From Chthonobacter albigriseus (GTDB taxonomy: Bacteria; Pseudomonadota; Alphaproteobacteria; Rhizobiales; Pleomorphomonadaceae), in NCBI RefSeq assembly GCF_013839445.1, contig NZ_JACDIT010000012.1, positions 1-64,000 of the forward strand: DNA of 64,000 nt. The letters are read 5' to 3'. Positions within the stretch are counted from its first letter, which is position 1. Each line of letters begins with the position of its first letter. Both the position numbers and the translations under genes were made by a program. This document shows, in pieces, positions 7,269 through 16,135 of the stretch. A model generated the notes under the pieces. That model saw only the letters and a program-made list of their open reading frames with translations. It ran no database searches and had not been told where the DNA came from.

Positions 7269-8924
7269 ATGGGTGGCAGCGGATCGGGCGGCGATACGAC
7301 CGCGAACAGGCGAACGGGATTCGCGCTGTCGCTCCTCGCCATCGTCGTGGTGTTTGCCATTCTCGTGGCTCCGAACGAGCTGGACCGTATCACGCCTGCC
7401 GCCTTTCTGCGCATTCCCCTGGAAGCCGTGGTTCTGGCCATCCTGTATGGCGTGCTGCCGTTTCGGGCTGCGCGCGTTCTGGCGGCGTTCGCCGGCGTGG
7501 CACTCGGCCTCGTCGCCATCCTCAAGATCGCCGACATGGGCTCCTTCCCCGCTTTCGCGCGGCCCTTCGATCCCGTGCTCGACTGGCATCTCCTCGACGC
7601 CGCCATGAACCTTCTCACCGGTGCGATCGGCCGCACAGGAGCGGTTGCCGCCGCGGCCGGCGCCGCGCTGCTCGCCGTCGCCGTGCTGGCCGCGGCCGTC
7701 TGGTCGAGCCTCCGTATGCAGGCTGCAGTCGCCCGGCACCGCACCGTGGCCCTCCCGGCGGCCGTGGTCGCCGCGGTCGCCTGGCTCGGCCTCGCCGCGG
7801 CGGCCGTCGAGATTCGCCCGCGAGTGCCCGTCGCGTCCTCGGACGGCGCGGTCTTCGCCGCCAACCGCCTCGACCGCGTCCGCGTCAGCCTCGCCGACGC
7901 GCGGACATTCCAGGAGGAAGCCGCCGTCGACGCTTTTCGCGACACGCCCGCCGACCGCCTTCTCACCGCCCTTACTGGCAAGGACGTCCTCGTCGTCTTC
8001 GTCGAGAGCTACGGTCGCGACGCCGTCGAGAACCCCGAGTTCGCCCCTGCCGTCGGCGCGGTGCTCGACGAGGGTGACATCCGTCTGCGCGCCGCCGGCC
8101 TCGGCGTGCGAAGCGCCTACCTCACCTCGCCGACGGTCGGCGGCCAGAGCTGGCTTGCCCACGGTACGCTGCTCTCCGGCCTTTGGATCGACAACCAGCA
8201 GCGATACCGCACCCTCGTCGGCAGCGACCGGATGACCCTCAACGCGGCGTTCCGGAAGGCCGGCTGGCGCACCGTCGCCGTCATGCCGGCCATCAGCATG
8301 GCCTGGCCGGAAGGCGATTTCTTCGGCTACGACCGCGCCTACACCCTCGCCAACCTCGGCTATCGCGGCAAACCCTTCAACTGGGTGACGATGCCGGATC
8401 AGTACACCCTGTCCGCCTTCGAGCGCTTCGAGCGGGTGGCGCCCGACCGCAAGCCGGTCATGGCCGAGATCGCCTTGATCTCCAGCCACGCCCCGTGGAC
8501 CCCGATCCCGGAGGTGATCGACTGGGCCGAGGTGGGCGACGGCACCGTCTTCAACGAGATGGCCTCGGCAGGCGACCCGCCGGACGTGGTCTGGCGCGAC
8601 CCGGCGCGCGTGCGCACCCAGTTCCGCCTGTCGATCGAATATGCGTTGAAGAACCTGGTGTCCTACTTGGAAACCTTCGGCGACGACCGCCTCGTCGTCG
8701 TGGTCCTCGGCGACCACCAGCCCGCCCCGCTCGTCACTGGCGACGGCGCCACGCGCGACGTCCCCGTGTCCGTCATCGCCCGCGACCCGGCCGTTCTCGC
8801 CCGCCTCGACGGCTGGAGCTGGCACCCCGGCCTGAGGCCGCCGCCCGGCGCCCCTGTCTGGCGCATGGATCATTTCCGCGACCGGTTCCTCCAGGCCTTT
8901 TCGCCCGAAGCGGCCGGGCCCTGA
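7269..8924 (+). CDS. LtaS/OpgB-like membrane sulfatase-fold phosphotransferase
   Basis: Membrane-anchored enzyme of the alkaline phosphatase/sulfatase superfamily, 551 residues. The first ~185 residues carry about five transmembrane helices, followed by a periplasmic domain from about residue 235. Metal and catalytic positions of phosphoglycerol transferases can be placed: Glu246 in VFVESYGR, Ser294 in GGQSWLAHG as probable nucleophile, His407 in SSHAPW, and Asp482-His483 in GDHQP. This architecture matches LtaS, OpgB and EptA-type enzymes that transfer phospho-headgroups from lipids onto envelope glycans. Proximity to the CDP-alcohol phosphatidyltransferase suggests a donor-acceptor relation, which is inference. 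The ATG at 7269 is chosen because upstream in-frame codons would invade the flippase gene. Confidence 0.8.
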   Translation: MGGSGSGGDTTANRRTGFALSLLAIVVVFAILVAPNELDRITPAAFLRIPLEAVVLAILYGVLPFRAARVLAAFAGVALGLVAILKIADMGSFPAFARPFDPVLDWHLLDAAMNLLTGAIGRTGAVAAAAGAALLAVAVLAAAVWSSLRMQAAVARHRTVALPAAVVAAVAWLGLAAAAVEIRPRVPVASSDGAVFAANRLDRVRVSLADARTFQEEAAVDAFRDTPADRLLTALTGKDVLVVFVESYGRDAVENPEFAPAVGAVLDEGDIRLRAAGLGVRSAYLTSPTVGGQSWLAHGTLLSGLWIDNQQRYRTLVGSDRMTLNAAFRKAGWRTVAVMPAISMAWPEGDFFGYDRAYTLANLGYRGKPFNWVTMPDQYTLSAFERFERVAPDRKPVMAEIALISSHAPWTPIPEVIDWAEVGDGTVFNEMASAGDPPDVVWRDPARVRTQFRLSIEYALKNLVSYLETFGDDRLVVVVLGDHQPAPLVTGDGATRDVPVSVIARDPAVLARLDGWSWHPGLRPPPGAPVWRMDHFRDRFLQAFSPEAAGP

Positions 8925-9713
8925 TCAGACCGTCGCCAGGATGTCCACGTGTCCGACGATGCAGCGGCCTTCCCCGGCGTGCTGCAGGCGGAAGTCCAGC
9001 CATTCGTCGACGGCCTCCTTCGCCAGGTGGCCCTCCTCGTGCGCGGCGGAGGCGATGCCGGTGGCAAGCTCGCGCACCAGCGCCTCGTCCTCCGGACCAA
9101 GCCGCCAGGCGCTCAACGCCGAACTGACGTGGAACCCCGCCCGGTTCAGCTTCTCCGCCAGTGCCCCTGGCGCGGACGGCCCGAGCGCCGCGCCGAAGCC
9201 TTTGTCGCGGCGCTGGTGCCGGTTGAAGGCGGCGAGCACCGGCTCGTCCAGCGGATGCGCCGGATGCCACTCGGTCGTTCCGTCATAGATCAGGTTGGCA
9301 TGGAGCGCCGTCCGCCCGGCCGCGAGCGTGGCGACCAGCCGTTCCGCGAAGGTGTCGGACACGAGGTCGAACAGCGCCGAGGCCGTCACCAGCGTCGCCC
9401 CGCTCACCGGAAGCGGCGTCGGCGTGGAAAGGTCGTGCCGCAGCACCGAGACCTGACCGGGAAGCGACCCGGCGCGCGCGTCGGCCTCCGCCAGCACCGC
9501 CAGGTCGGCGTCCACCAGCAGCCATTCCGGCGCCTTCTGGAGATGCTGGGCGAGTGCGCGGGCCATCGCCCCCGTTCCGGTGCCGAGATCGACGACCAGC
9601 GGCGCATCGGCCGCGTCCACCAGCGCCGCGGCAGCCGTCAGCAGGCGGGTGTCGCGCGCCCGCCCGTCCGCCGCCTCGCGCAGATCAAGCCACGTCGCCG
9701 AAAAGCCGCTCAT
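8925..9713 (-). CDS. Class I SAM-dependent methyltransferase
   Basis: Soluble methyltransferase of 262 residues. Motif I is VDLGTGTGA at 41-49, with an acidic residue at the end of the next strand (Asp68 in LLVDAD). The acceptor is not known. Its start overlaps the stop of the glycosyltransferase by four bases, and that gene in turn overlaps the PTPS-like gene, so the three are translationally coupled and probably modify one small molecule. Its stop touches the stop of the convergent sulfatase-fold gene with no gap. Confidence 0.8.
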   Translation of the reverse strand: MSGFSATWLDLREAADGRARDTRLLTAAAALVDAADAPLVVDLGTGTGAMARALAQHLQKAPEWLLVDADLAVLAEADARAGSLPGQVSVLRHDLSTPTPLPVSGATLVTASALFDLVSDTFAERLVATLAAGRTALHANLIYDGTTEWHPAHPLDEPVLAAFNRHQRRDKGFGAALGPSAPGALAEKLNRAGFHVSSALSAWRLGPEDEALVRELATGIASAAHEEGHLAKEAVDEWLDFRLQHAGEGRCIVGHVDILATV

Positions 9714-10756
9714 CGTCTAATCCCTTCCAGCACGCCGCGGATGATCCCTGCGGCGTCTCCCCAGCCGGGCAACGCAGCACCCGCCGCCCGCGATCCCTCA
9801 CGATAGCGCTCGATGAGGGCGCGATCGTGAAGCATCGATCGGATCGCCGCCGCGAGTGCGTCCGGGTCGTCCGGCGGCACCAGGATGCCGGCGGTCTCCG
9901 GCACCACGTCCGGAACCGCCCCGGCCCGCGCCGCCACGATCGGCAGCCCGTGCGCCATCGCCTCGGCGAAGGCCATGCCGTAGCCCTCGTAGCGCGACGG
10001 CAGCACGAACAGATCCGCCGCGCCGAGCACGCCCGCCGTGTCGTCCACCGGCCCGCTCAGCCGAACCCGTTCACCAAGCCCCGCCCGCGCGATTCGCGCC
10101 TCGATCTCCGCCGTCCAATCCGGGTCGAAGTGGGTGCCGCCCACGAAGTCCGCCCGCCAGGCCAAGTCGGTCAGCCGGGCCAGCGCGTCCACCAGAACGT
10201 CGTGGCCTTTCCGCTTCGTCAGCGTGGCGAGCGTCACCAGCACCGGCGGCGAACCCGCGCAGGGCGACGCCGGCCGCGGATCGGTGCCCGGCACCGCCAC
10301 GGTGATCGCCGGCCGTGGTACCCCGAACGCCTGCACCAAAAGGTCCGCCGTCGGCGGGCTCGTCACGATCACCGCCCGGGCGAGCGCCAGCGCCTCGGTC
10401 TCCTGCCGTTTCAGCCGCGCGGCGGTCTCCGGATCCAGTCCGGTCTCCAGGGCGAGCGGATGATGGCAGAGCGCCACGAACGCCAGCCGCTCGCGTTCCC
10501 GCCGCACGACATCGGCCAGCAGCGCATAGGCGAGCCCGTCGACCAGCACCACCGTCCTGTCGCCGAGCGCCGCGAAAGAGGCCGCCGCCGCGTCGAGATC
10601 CGCAGCGCTCGGATCGGGAAACCCGCCGGACAGGGGCAGGTGCTCCATTCCGATTGTCGGCCCGAGTTCCGCCAGGATCCGCCGGTCGTAGCCGTATCCG
10701 CCGGTCCGCTGCGTGATGTCGCCGGGTATCGCGAAGACCGTCCGGCGCGCCGTCAT
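9710..10756 (-). CDS. Glycosyltransferase family 4 in the PTPS-like operon
   Basis: GT-B retaining glycosyltransferase of 348 residues. The donor-binding half shows TKRKGHD at 180-186 and the family E-x7-E in RYEGYGMAFAEAMAHGLP at 255-272 (Glu257, Glu265). There is no membrane segment, so it works in the cytoplasm. The gene lies between a PTPS-like gene and a methyltransferase with ATGA overlaps on both sides. That setting suggests the acceptor may be a pterin-like or other small molecule rather than the rhamnosyl polymer, although rml genes directly upstream would supply dTDP-rhamnose. Confidence 0.85.
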   Translation of the reverse strand: MTARRTVFAIPGDITQRTGGYGYDRRILAELGPTIGMEHLPLSGGFPDPSAADLDAAAASFAALGDRTVVLVDGLAYALLADVVRRERERLAFVALCHHPLALETGLDPETAARLKRQETEALALARAVIVTSPPTADLLVQAFGVPRPAITVAVPGTDPRPASPCAGSPPVLVTLATLTKRKGHDVLVDALARLTDLAWRADFVGGTHFDPDWTAEIEARIARAGLGERVRLSGPVDDTAGVLGAADLFVLPSRYEGYGMAFAEAMAHGLPIVAARAGAVPDVVPETAGILVPPDDPDALAAAIRSMLHDRALIERYREGSRAAGAALPGWGDAAGIIRGVLEGIRR

Positions 10757-11160
10757 GCCCGCGGCACCGCCCCCTCGTACCAGGCCCGCGCCACGTGGCT
10801 CTCGTGCAGCTGGATGCGCAGCCGCTCCACCCGGGCGCCGCCGGCGCCGAGCTTGCCGGCGCCGATCTCCGCGACGAGGTCGTCGAAGATCGCCTTCGCC
10901 AGGAATTCCGTGGTCGTGGTCCGGCCCTTGAAGCGGGGCAGGGCGTCGAGGTTCTGGTAGTTGAGCGGCTTCAGGATGCGCTTCAGCGCCTCGGTCGCCA
11001 GCCCGATGTCCACCACCAGCCCGTCCGCGTCGAGATCGGCGGTGTAGAACGCAGCGTCCACCACGAAGGTGGCCCCGTGCAGGCCTTGCGCCGGGCCGAA
11101 CACCTCGCCGGGCAGGCTGTGGGCGATCATCACGTGGTCACGGACTTCGACGGCGAACAT
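10753..11160 (-). CDS. QueD/6-pyruvoyl-tetrahydropterin synthase-like protein lacking catalytic residues
   Basis: Small tunnelling-fold protein of 135 residues. QueD and PTPS act on 7,8-dihydroneopterin triphosphate using three zinc histidines, a catalytic Cys and a pterin-anchoring Glu. Here the first zinc ligand aligns with His14 (IAHSL) and the second with His28, but the usual HGH is HGA, so the third ligand is Ala30. The catalytic Cys position is Ala24, and the LDHHYLN motif is LNYQNLD, removing the catalytic-dyad His. Glu120 in LHESHVARAWYEG keeps the anchoring place. It therefore probably binds a pterin or purine without doing the standard reaction. It is first in a coupled trio with a glycosyltransferase and a methyltransferase. 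Confidence 0.8.
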   Translation of the reverse strand: MFAVEVRDHVMIAHSLPGEVFGPAQGLHGATFVVDAAFYTADLDADGLVVDIGLATEALKRILKPLNYQNLDALPRFKGRTTTTEFLAKAIFDDLVAEIGAGKLGAGGARVERLRIQLHESHVARAWYEGAVPRA

Positions 11161-11199
11161 GGCACCTCCAGGGCGTGGACGACGAAAGTCCCGCCCGGC

Positions 11200-12072
11200 T
11201 CAGTTCCCGGTCAGGACGACGTCCAGCAGATAGCGCCCGTAGGTGCTCTTGCCGAGGGCTTTGCCGAGTTTTTCCAGCTGGTCGGCGTCGATGAAGCCCT
11301 GCTTGAAGGCGATCTCCTCCGGGCAGGCGATCTTGAAGCCCTGCCGCTTCTCCAGAGTGCGCACGAACTCGCTCGCCTCGATCAGGCTGTCCGGCGTGCC
11401 CGTGTCCAGCCAGGCGAAGCCGCGGCCCATGATCTCCACGGAGAGTTGCCCGCGCTCAAGGTAGATCCGGTTGACGTCGGTGATCTCCAGTTCGCCGCGC
11501 GGCGAGGGCTTCAGGTTGGCGGCGATGTCCACCACCGCCGCGTCGTAGAGGTAGAGCCCCGTCACCGCCCAGTTGGAGCGCGGAGCGGCCGGCTTCTCCT
11601 CGATGGAGATCGCCCGCATCTGCTCGTCGAACTCCACCACGCCGTAGCGCTCCGGATCGGTCACCCGGTAGGCGAACACCGAGGCGCCGGTCATCCGCTG
11701 CCGCGCCTGCCCGAACAGGGTCGGCATGCCGTGGCCGTAGAAGATGTTGTCGCCGAGCACCAGGCACGACGGCGAATTGCCGACGAAGTCCGCGCCGATG
11801 ATGTAGGCCTGCGCCAGTCCGTCCGGGGACGGCTGCTCGGCGTAGCTGAACGACATGCCGAGCCGCGACCCGTCGCCCAGGAGCCGCTGGAAGTTGGGCA
11901 GGTCGTGTGGGGTGGAGATGATCAGCACGTCGCGGATGCCCATCAGCATCAGCGTCGACAGCGGATAGTAGATCATCGGCTTGTCGTAGATCGGCATCAG
12001 CTGCTTCGACGTCACCATCGTCATCGGATGGAGACGAGTGCCGCTGCCGCCGGCCAGGATGATGCCACGCAT
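11200..12072 (-). CDS. rmlA: Glucose-1-phosphate thymidylyltransferase RmlA
   Basis: First enzyme of dTDP-L-rhamnose synthesis: glucose-1-phosphate plus dTTP gives dTDP-glucose and pyrophosphate. The 290 residues match the family length. The nucleotide loop [13 protein letters not shown] is at 6-18 and VLGDNIFYG carries the catalytic aspartate and sugar contacts. It is the last of rmlC-B-D-A on this strand, 26 bases after rmlD, and is followed 39 bases later by the PTPS-like gene. Confidence 0.97.
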   Translation of the reverse strand: MRGIILAGGSGTRLHPMTMVTSKQLMPIYDKPMIYYPLSTLMLMGIRDVLIISTPHDLPNFQRLLGDGSRLGMSFSYAEQPSPDGLAQAYIIGADFVGNSPSCLVLGDNIFYGHGMPTLFGQARQRMTGASVFAYRVTDPERYGVVEFDEQMRAISIEEKPAAPRSNWAVTGLYLYDAAVVDIAANLKPSPRGELEITDVNRIYLERGQLSVEIMGRGFAWLDTGTPDSLIEASEFVRTLEKRQGFKIACPEEIAFKQGFIDADQLEKLGKALGKSTYGRYLLDVVLTGN

Positions 12073-12098
12073 CGGGTCCGCTTCCCTGTTCGCTGTCG

Positions 12099-12977
12099 TC
12101 AGGCGAGAAGCCTGCTCAAGGTGATTTCCAGCGCCGTCCGCCAGTCCGGCATCACGATGCCATGCTGGCGGCCGAGCTTGGCGCCGTCGAGCCGCGAGTT
12201 GGCCGGACGACGCGCCGGCGTCGGGTACTCGGCGGTGGTGATCCGTTCCACCGTCGGTACCTTGCGGCCCCGCGCCGCGGCCGAAGAGAAGATCGCCTCG
12301 GCGAACTCCGCCCAGGTCGCCTCGCCGCTTGCCGCCAGGTGGAACACGCCGCGCAGGTCCGGATCCCTTGATGCGGCAAGGTTCCGCGCCACCGAGATCA
12401 CCGCGTCGGCGATGTCGAGCGCCGACGTCGGCCGGCCGTGCTGGTCGTGCACCACCCGCACCACGTCCCGCGTCTCGCCCACCCGCAGCATCGTCTTCAC
12501 GAAGTTGGCCCCGAACGGGCTGTAGACCCAGGCCGTCCGGAGGATCGCATGGTCGGGCGTCGCCGCTGCCACCGCTTCCTCGCCGGCCAGCTTGGTCGCG
12601 CCGTAGACGCCGAGCGGCCCCGTCGGGTCGCTCTCCACGTAGGTGCCGTTCTTGGTGCCCGCAAACACGTAGTCGGTGGACAGGTGCACCACCGGCACGC
12701 CGAGCGCCGCGGCCGCCGCGGCCACCGCGCCGGCGCCCTCGGCGTTCACCGCGCGCGCCAGCGCCGGTTCGCTCTCCGCCTTGTCGACGGCGGTGTAGGC
12801 CGCAGCCGATACGATCACGTCCGGCTCCGCCGCCCGCAGCGCAGGCAGCACGTTCGCCGGATCGGCAAGGTCGAGCTCCGGCCGGCCGACGGCGACCACC
12901 GTCACGGCGGCGGTGGACGCGCGGTCGAGGAGAGACTGGACGACCTGGCCTTCCCGGCCTGTCACGGCGATGCGCAT
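12099..12977 (-). CDS. rmlD: dTDP-4-dehydrorhamnose reductase RmlD
   Basis: Last step of dTDP-L-rhamnose synthesis, an NAD(P)H-dependent reduction of the 4-keto group. The protein is 292 residues. The N-terminal nucleotide loop reads TGREGQV at 6-12, a slightly altered form of the usual GxxGQLG; STDYVF is at 100-105 and the catalytic Tyr-x3-Lys is Tyr125/Lys129. Two ATGs in a row (12980 and 12977) are possible starts; either lies within a few bases of the rmlB stop, so the genes are coupled. The frame stays open upstream, but that is rmlB antisense shadow. Confidence 0.95.
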   Translation of the reverse strand: MRIAVTGREGQVVQSLLDRASTAAVTVVAVGRPELDLADPANVLPALRAAEPDVIVSAAAYTAVDKAESEPALARAVNAEGAGAVAAAAAALGVPVVHLSTDYVFAGTKNGTYVESDPTGPLGVYGATKLAGEEAVAAATPDHAILRTAWVYSPFGANFVKTMLRVGETRDVVRVVHDQHGRPTSALDIADAVISVARNLAASRDPDLRGVFHLAASGEATWAEFAEAIFSSAAARGRKVPTVERITTAEYPTPARRPANSRLDGAKLGRQHGIVMPDWRTALEITLSRLLA

Positions 12978-12984
12978 CATGTCC

Positions 12985-14043
12985 TCACGTCTTGTCCGGT
13001 TCCAGCACGCCGAGACGTTCGCCGGCGTAGCCCTTGCGCAGGGGCCCCCACCACCAGTCGTTCTCCAGGTACCATCGTACCGTCTTTTCGATGCCGCTCT
13101 CGAAGTTCTCCTGCGCCCGCCAGCCGAGCTCGGTCTCCAGCCGCGTCGCGTCGATCGCGTAGCGGTGGTCGTGCCCAGGCCGGTCGACCACATAGGTGAT
13201 CAGGTTCTCCCGCGGCTGGGCCACCGGCTTCAGCGCGTCGAGCACGGCGCAGATCCGCTTCACCACGTCGATGTTGCGCCGCTCGTTGCGGCCGCCCACG
13301 TTGTATTTCTCGCCCGGTCGACCGCGCGCGGCGATCAGGTCCAGCGCCCGCGCGTGGTCCTCCACGTAGAGCCAGTCGCGGATGTTCGAACCGTCGCCGT
13401 AGACCGGCAGCGCCTTGCCGTCCAAGGCGTTGAGGATGATCAGCGGGATCAGCTTCTCCGGGAAGTGGTAGGGCCCGTAGTTGTTCGAGCAGTTGGAGAC
13501 CACCACCGGCAGCCCGTAGGTCCTGTGCCAGGCGATCGCCAGATGGTCGGACGCCGCCTTGGAGGCGGAGTAGGGCGAACTCGGGTCGTAGGGCGTCGTC
13601 TCGGTGAACAGCCCCTCCGGGCCGAGCGACCCATAGACCTCGTCGGTGGAGACGTGCAGGAAGCGGAACGCCTGCTTGTCCGCGGCCTGAAGCCCGGCCC
13701 AGTAGTGCCGCGCGGCCTCCAGGAGCGTGAAGGTGCCGACGATGTTGGTTTCGATGAAGTCCTTCGACCCGGTGATCGAGCGGTCCACGTGGCTTTCCGC
13801 CGCCAGGTGCATGATCCGCGTCGGCTTGAAGTCCTCGATGGCCGAGACGATCGATGCCCGGTCACAGATGTCGATCCGGGCGAAGCGATGGTTCGGCGCG
13901 TTCTCGATCACCTTCAGGGAGGCGAGGTTTCCGGCATAGGTCAGCTTGTCCACGGTCAGCACTTCGGCCCCCACCTCGCTGACGAGATGGCGGACCAGCG
14001 CCGACCCGATGAAACCCGCGCCTCCGGTGACGAGTACCCTCAT
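12985..14043 (-). CDS. rmlB: dTDP-glucose 4,6-dehydratase RmlB
   Basis: Second enzyme of the rhamnose pathway: NAD-dependent oxidation, dehydration and reduction giving dTDP-4-keto-6-deoxyglucose. An extended short-chain dehydrogenase of 352 residues, normal for RmlB. The NAD loop GGAGFIGS is at 7-14, STDEVYG carries the catalytic Asp-Glu pair, and YSASK holds the Tyr/Lys pair. The start at 14043 (MRVLVTGG) is set by the Rossmann strand beginning at residue 2. It lies 44 bases after rmlC. Confidence 0.97.
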   Translation of the reverse strand: MRVLVTGGAGFIGSALVRHLVSEVGAEVLTVDKLTYAGNLASLKVIENAPNHRFARIDICDRASIVSAIEDFKPTRIMHLAAESHVDRSITGSKDFIETNIVGTFTLLEAARHYWAGLQAADKQAFRFLHVSTDEVYGSLGPEGLFTETTPYDPSSPYSASKAASDHLAIAWHRTYGLPVVVSNCSNNYGPYHFPEKLIPLIILNALDGKALPVYGDGSNIRDWLYVEDHARALDLIAARGRPGEKYNVGGRNERRNIDVVKRICAVLDALKPVAQPRENLITYVVDRPGHDHRYAIDATRLETELGWRAQENFESGIEKTVRWYLENDWWWGPLRKGYAGERLGVLEPDKT

Positions 14044-14087
14044 GAGCAATCCTAGTTGAGTGTCCGACCGGTCCGGTCGCTTGGGTG

Positions 14088-14648
14088 TCAGTTGGCGCGG
14101 AAGGTCTCGGGCAGGTCCCTCAGCCGAGGCAGGCGTCCGTCCTTGGCCGAGAGCACGACGCCGGCCGTGTCCACCGGCCAATCGATCTGGAGGTCCGGAT
14201 CGTTCCAGAGAATCCCGCCGTCGTCCGTCGGGCTGTAGGGGTTGGTCACCTTGTAGGCGACCTCGGTATCCGCCTCCAGGGTGCAGAACCCGTGCGCGAA
14301 GCCGACCGGAACCCAGAGCTGACGCCCGTTCTCCGCCGAAAGCGTCTCCGCCACATGGCGCCCGAAGGTCGGCGAATCCACGCGGATGTCGACGGCCACG
14401 TCGAGGATCGCGCCGCGTAGGCAGCGCACCAGCTTGCCCTGCGCCGTGGGATGTCGCTGGAAATGCAGGCCCCGGACGGTTCCTTTCGGGCGGCTCAGCG
14501 AATGGTTCTCCTGCACGAAGACGATCGGGCCGACCTCCCGCGAGAACACCTCCTGTCGGAAGGTCTCCATGAACCAGCCCCGTTCGTCGGCAAACCGCTT
14601 CGGCGTGATCAGGACCACGTCGGCGAGGTGGGTTCGTTCGAAATTCAT
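14088..14648 (-). CDS. rmlC: dTDP-4-dehydrorhamnose 3,5-epimerase RmlC
   Basis: Cupin-fold epimerase of 186 residues, third step of dTDP-L-rhamnose formation. The catalytic base is His62 in RGLHFQ and the opposing acid is Tyr138 in [12 protein letters not shown] closes the barrel. The start at 14648 opens [11 protein letters not shown], the usual RmlC beginning. It heads the rml genes, with 163 bases to the upstream glycosyltransferase, enough for a promoter. A run of eight A/T pairs at 14675-14682 lies in that gap. Confidence 0.96.
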   Translation of the reverse strand: MNFERTHLADVVLITPKRFADERGWFMETFRQEVFSREVGPIVFVQENHSLSRPKGTVRGLHFQRHPTAQGKLVRCLRGAILDVAVDIRVDSPTFGRHVAETLSAENGRQLWVPVGFAHGFCTLEADTEVAYKVTNPYSPTDDGGILWNDPDLQIDWPVDTAGVVLSAKDGRLPRLRDLPETFRAN

Positions 14649-14811
14649 CCGTTGGAGACGCCCCGAGCCCGTTGAAAAAAAAGCTGCCACGGCCGCGATC
14701 ATGGCGCAAACATCGGCCAGTTCTGCCAGACATCCCCCGGGCATGCAACCGTCGCCCGCTGCCGCGGATCGGTAGATTGTCCGTAGTATGAACGAGCCGA
14801 ACGGGTCCTTG

Positions 14812-15978
14812 TCAGACCGTTGACGCGATCCGCTCCGACACCACCTTCCGCCACCGTTCCCAACTGAGGTCGCGGTCGTAGTGCTGGCCCACCTGGGCGC
14901 GGAACACATCGTACGCGGGTCGCTCTCGCCACATCCGCTCGATATGGCTCGCGACTTCGTCGAGCCCCGTGTCGGGGTGCAGCAGCCGACCTGTCCGTCC
15001 GTCCAGCAGCGCGTTTCCAACGCCGCCGACGTCATAGGCTATCGAGGGGACCGAAAGCGCGCTCGCCTCCACGAACACCACGCCGAAGGCTTCCGCCTTG
15101 CTCAGCACCAGCAGGGTGAAGCTGTTGGAGAGAAGCTCCAGAAACCGGTCCAGTTCCTCGTCCTTGACGATCCGGCCGTGGAATTGGACGTCGAATGGCG
15201 TTTCGCCCACCGGGTTGGTCGGCGGACCGACGATGTGGAGCTCCACCGGTACTCCGGTTTGATGCAGCCGGTTCGCCACGTCGACCACCTCCGGCCCGCC
15301 CTTGCGCGTCCAGTCGAAGCCGATAAACGTCAGGCGGCAGGTCTCCTCCGTGTAGGACGGCTTGCGGTGGCGGTCGATCACCGGCCGGGGCAGGCCTGCG
15401 CCGTATCCCACCACCGCGATCCGCTCCCGCGGGATGCCGTAGTTCTCGTTCAAGGAGGCCGCGCCATGCTCCGCCGGCAGGAAGAACCCGCAACAGCGCC
15501 GCGCAGCCGCCCTTTCGATCGCCTCGTAGTGGCCGATCATGAACCGCGGGCATTGCGAGTAGTCCAGATAGTGCTCCGCATCCCGCAGCGCGCGGAACGT
15601 CGTCCCGGTCATGTGGAACACCTTGATGCGGCCGGGGACGTAGGCCACGTAGTTCGCGCAGGACGTCCCGAACACGAAGTCCGCCCGGAGCAGGATCGCC
15701 GCGATCCAGATCACAAGCCCGTTCAGCCAGGCGTTGGGCAGCGTGTCGGAGGAAAGGAAGCGCACGTCCTTTTTCAGGAAGCGCTGTGATCCCCAGGAAA
15801 CCAGTCGCATCAGCCGGTATTCGACCGCGTGGACGATCCGCGAGTACCAGTCGATCGAGACGACGTCGAAGTCCTTCTCCAACTCGGTACGCGCATGCCA
15901 CGTGATGCCGGACCAGGTCGTGATCGACTTCGTCGGGCCACGCGAAACCAAGAGCAGTCGTTTGCGGGGGCTCGCCAT
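14812..15978 (-). CDS. Glycosyltransferase family 4 upstream of rmlCBDA
   Basis: GT-B glycosyltransferase of 388 residues. The donor half shows FDWTRKGGPEVV and the family E-x7-E region SKAEAFGVVFVEAS. A hydrophobic stretch around residues 85-100 (NGLVIWIAAILLRADF) suggests membrane association. Placed directly before the rhamnose genes, it is the best candidate in the window for a rhamnosyltransferase or an enzyme building a rhamnose-containing polymer, but the donor cannot be read from sequence. It is separated from both neighbours by about 160 bases. Confidence 0.85.
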   Translation of the reverse strand: MASPRKRLLLVSRGPTKSITTWSGITWHARTELEKDFDVVSIDWYSRIVHAVEYRLMRLVSWGSQRFLKKDVRFLSSDTLPNAWLNGLVIWIAAILLRADFVFGTSCANYVAYVPGRIKVFHMTGTTFRALRDAEHYLDYSQCPRFMIGHYEAIERAAARRCCGFFLPAEHGAASLNENYGIPRERIAVVGYGAGLPRPVIDRHRKPSYTEETCRLTFIGFDWTRKGGPEVVDVANRLHQTGVPVELHIVGPPTNPVGETPFDVQFHGRIVKDEELDRFLELLSNSFTLLVLSKAEAFGVVFVEASALSVPSIAYDVGGVGNALLDGRTGRLLHPDTGLDEVASHIERMWRERPAYDVFRAQVGQHYDRDLSWERWRKVVSERIASTV

Positions 15979-16135
15979 GTTCGATAGCTTTCGGGGCTAG
16001 GGAAGACAGCGACGCGAGCGCGCAGTCGGGATTCGGGTCTGGTACGACCTTGCCGGACAGGTCTGCCAGTTCGGGACACGCGATGAAAGTACTAACATGT
16101 GCCATTGTTGGAAAGTGTCTCTGACACCTCCCTGA

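Noticed and set aside
14675-14682. Run of eight A/T pairs as a possible terminator before rmlC
   Set aside because: No stable stem lies on the correct side for leftward transcription.
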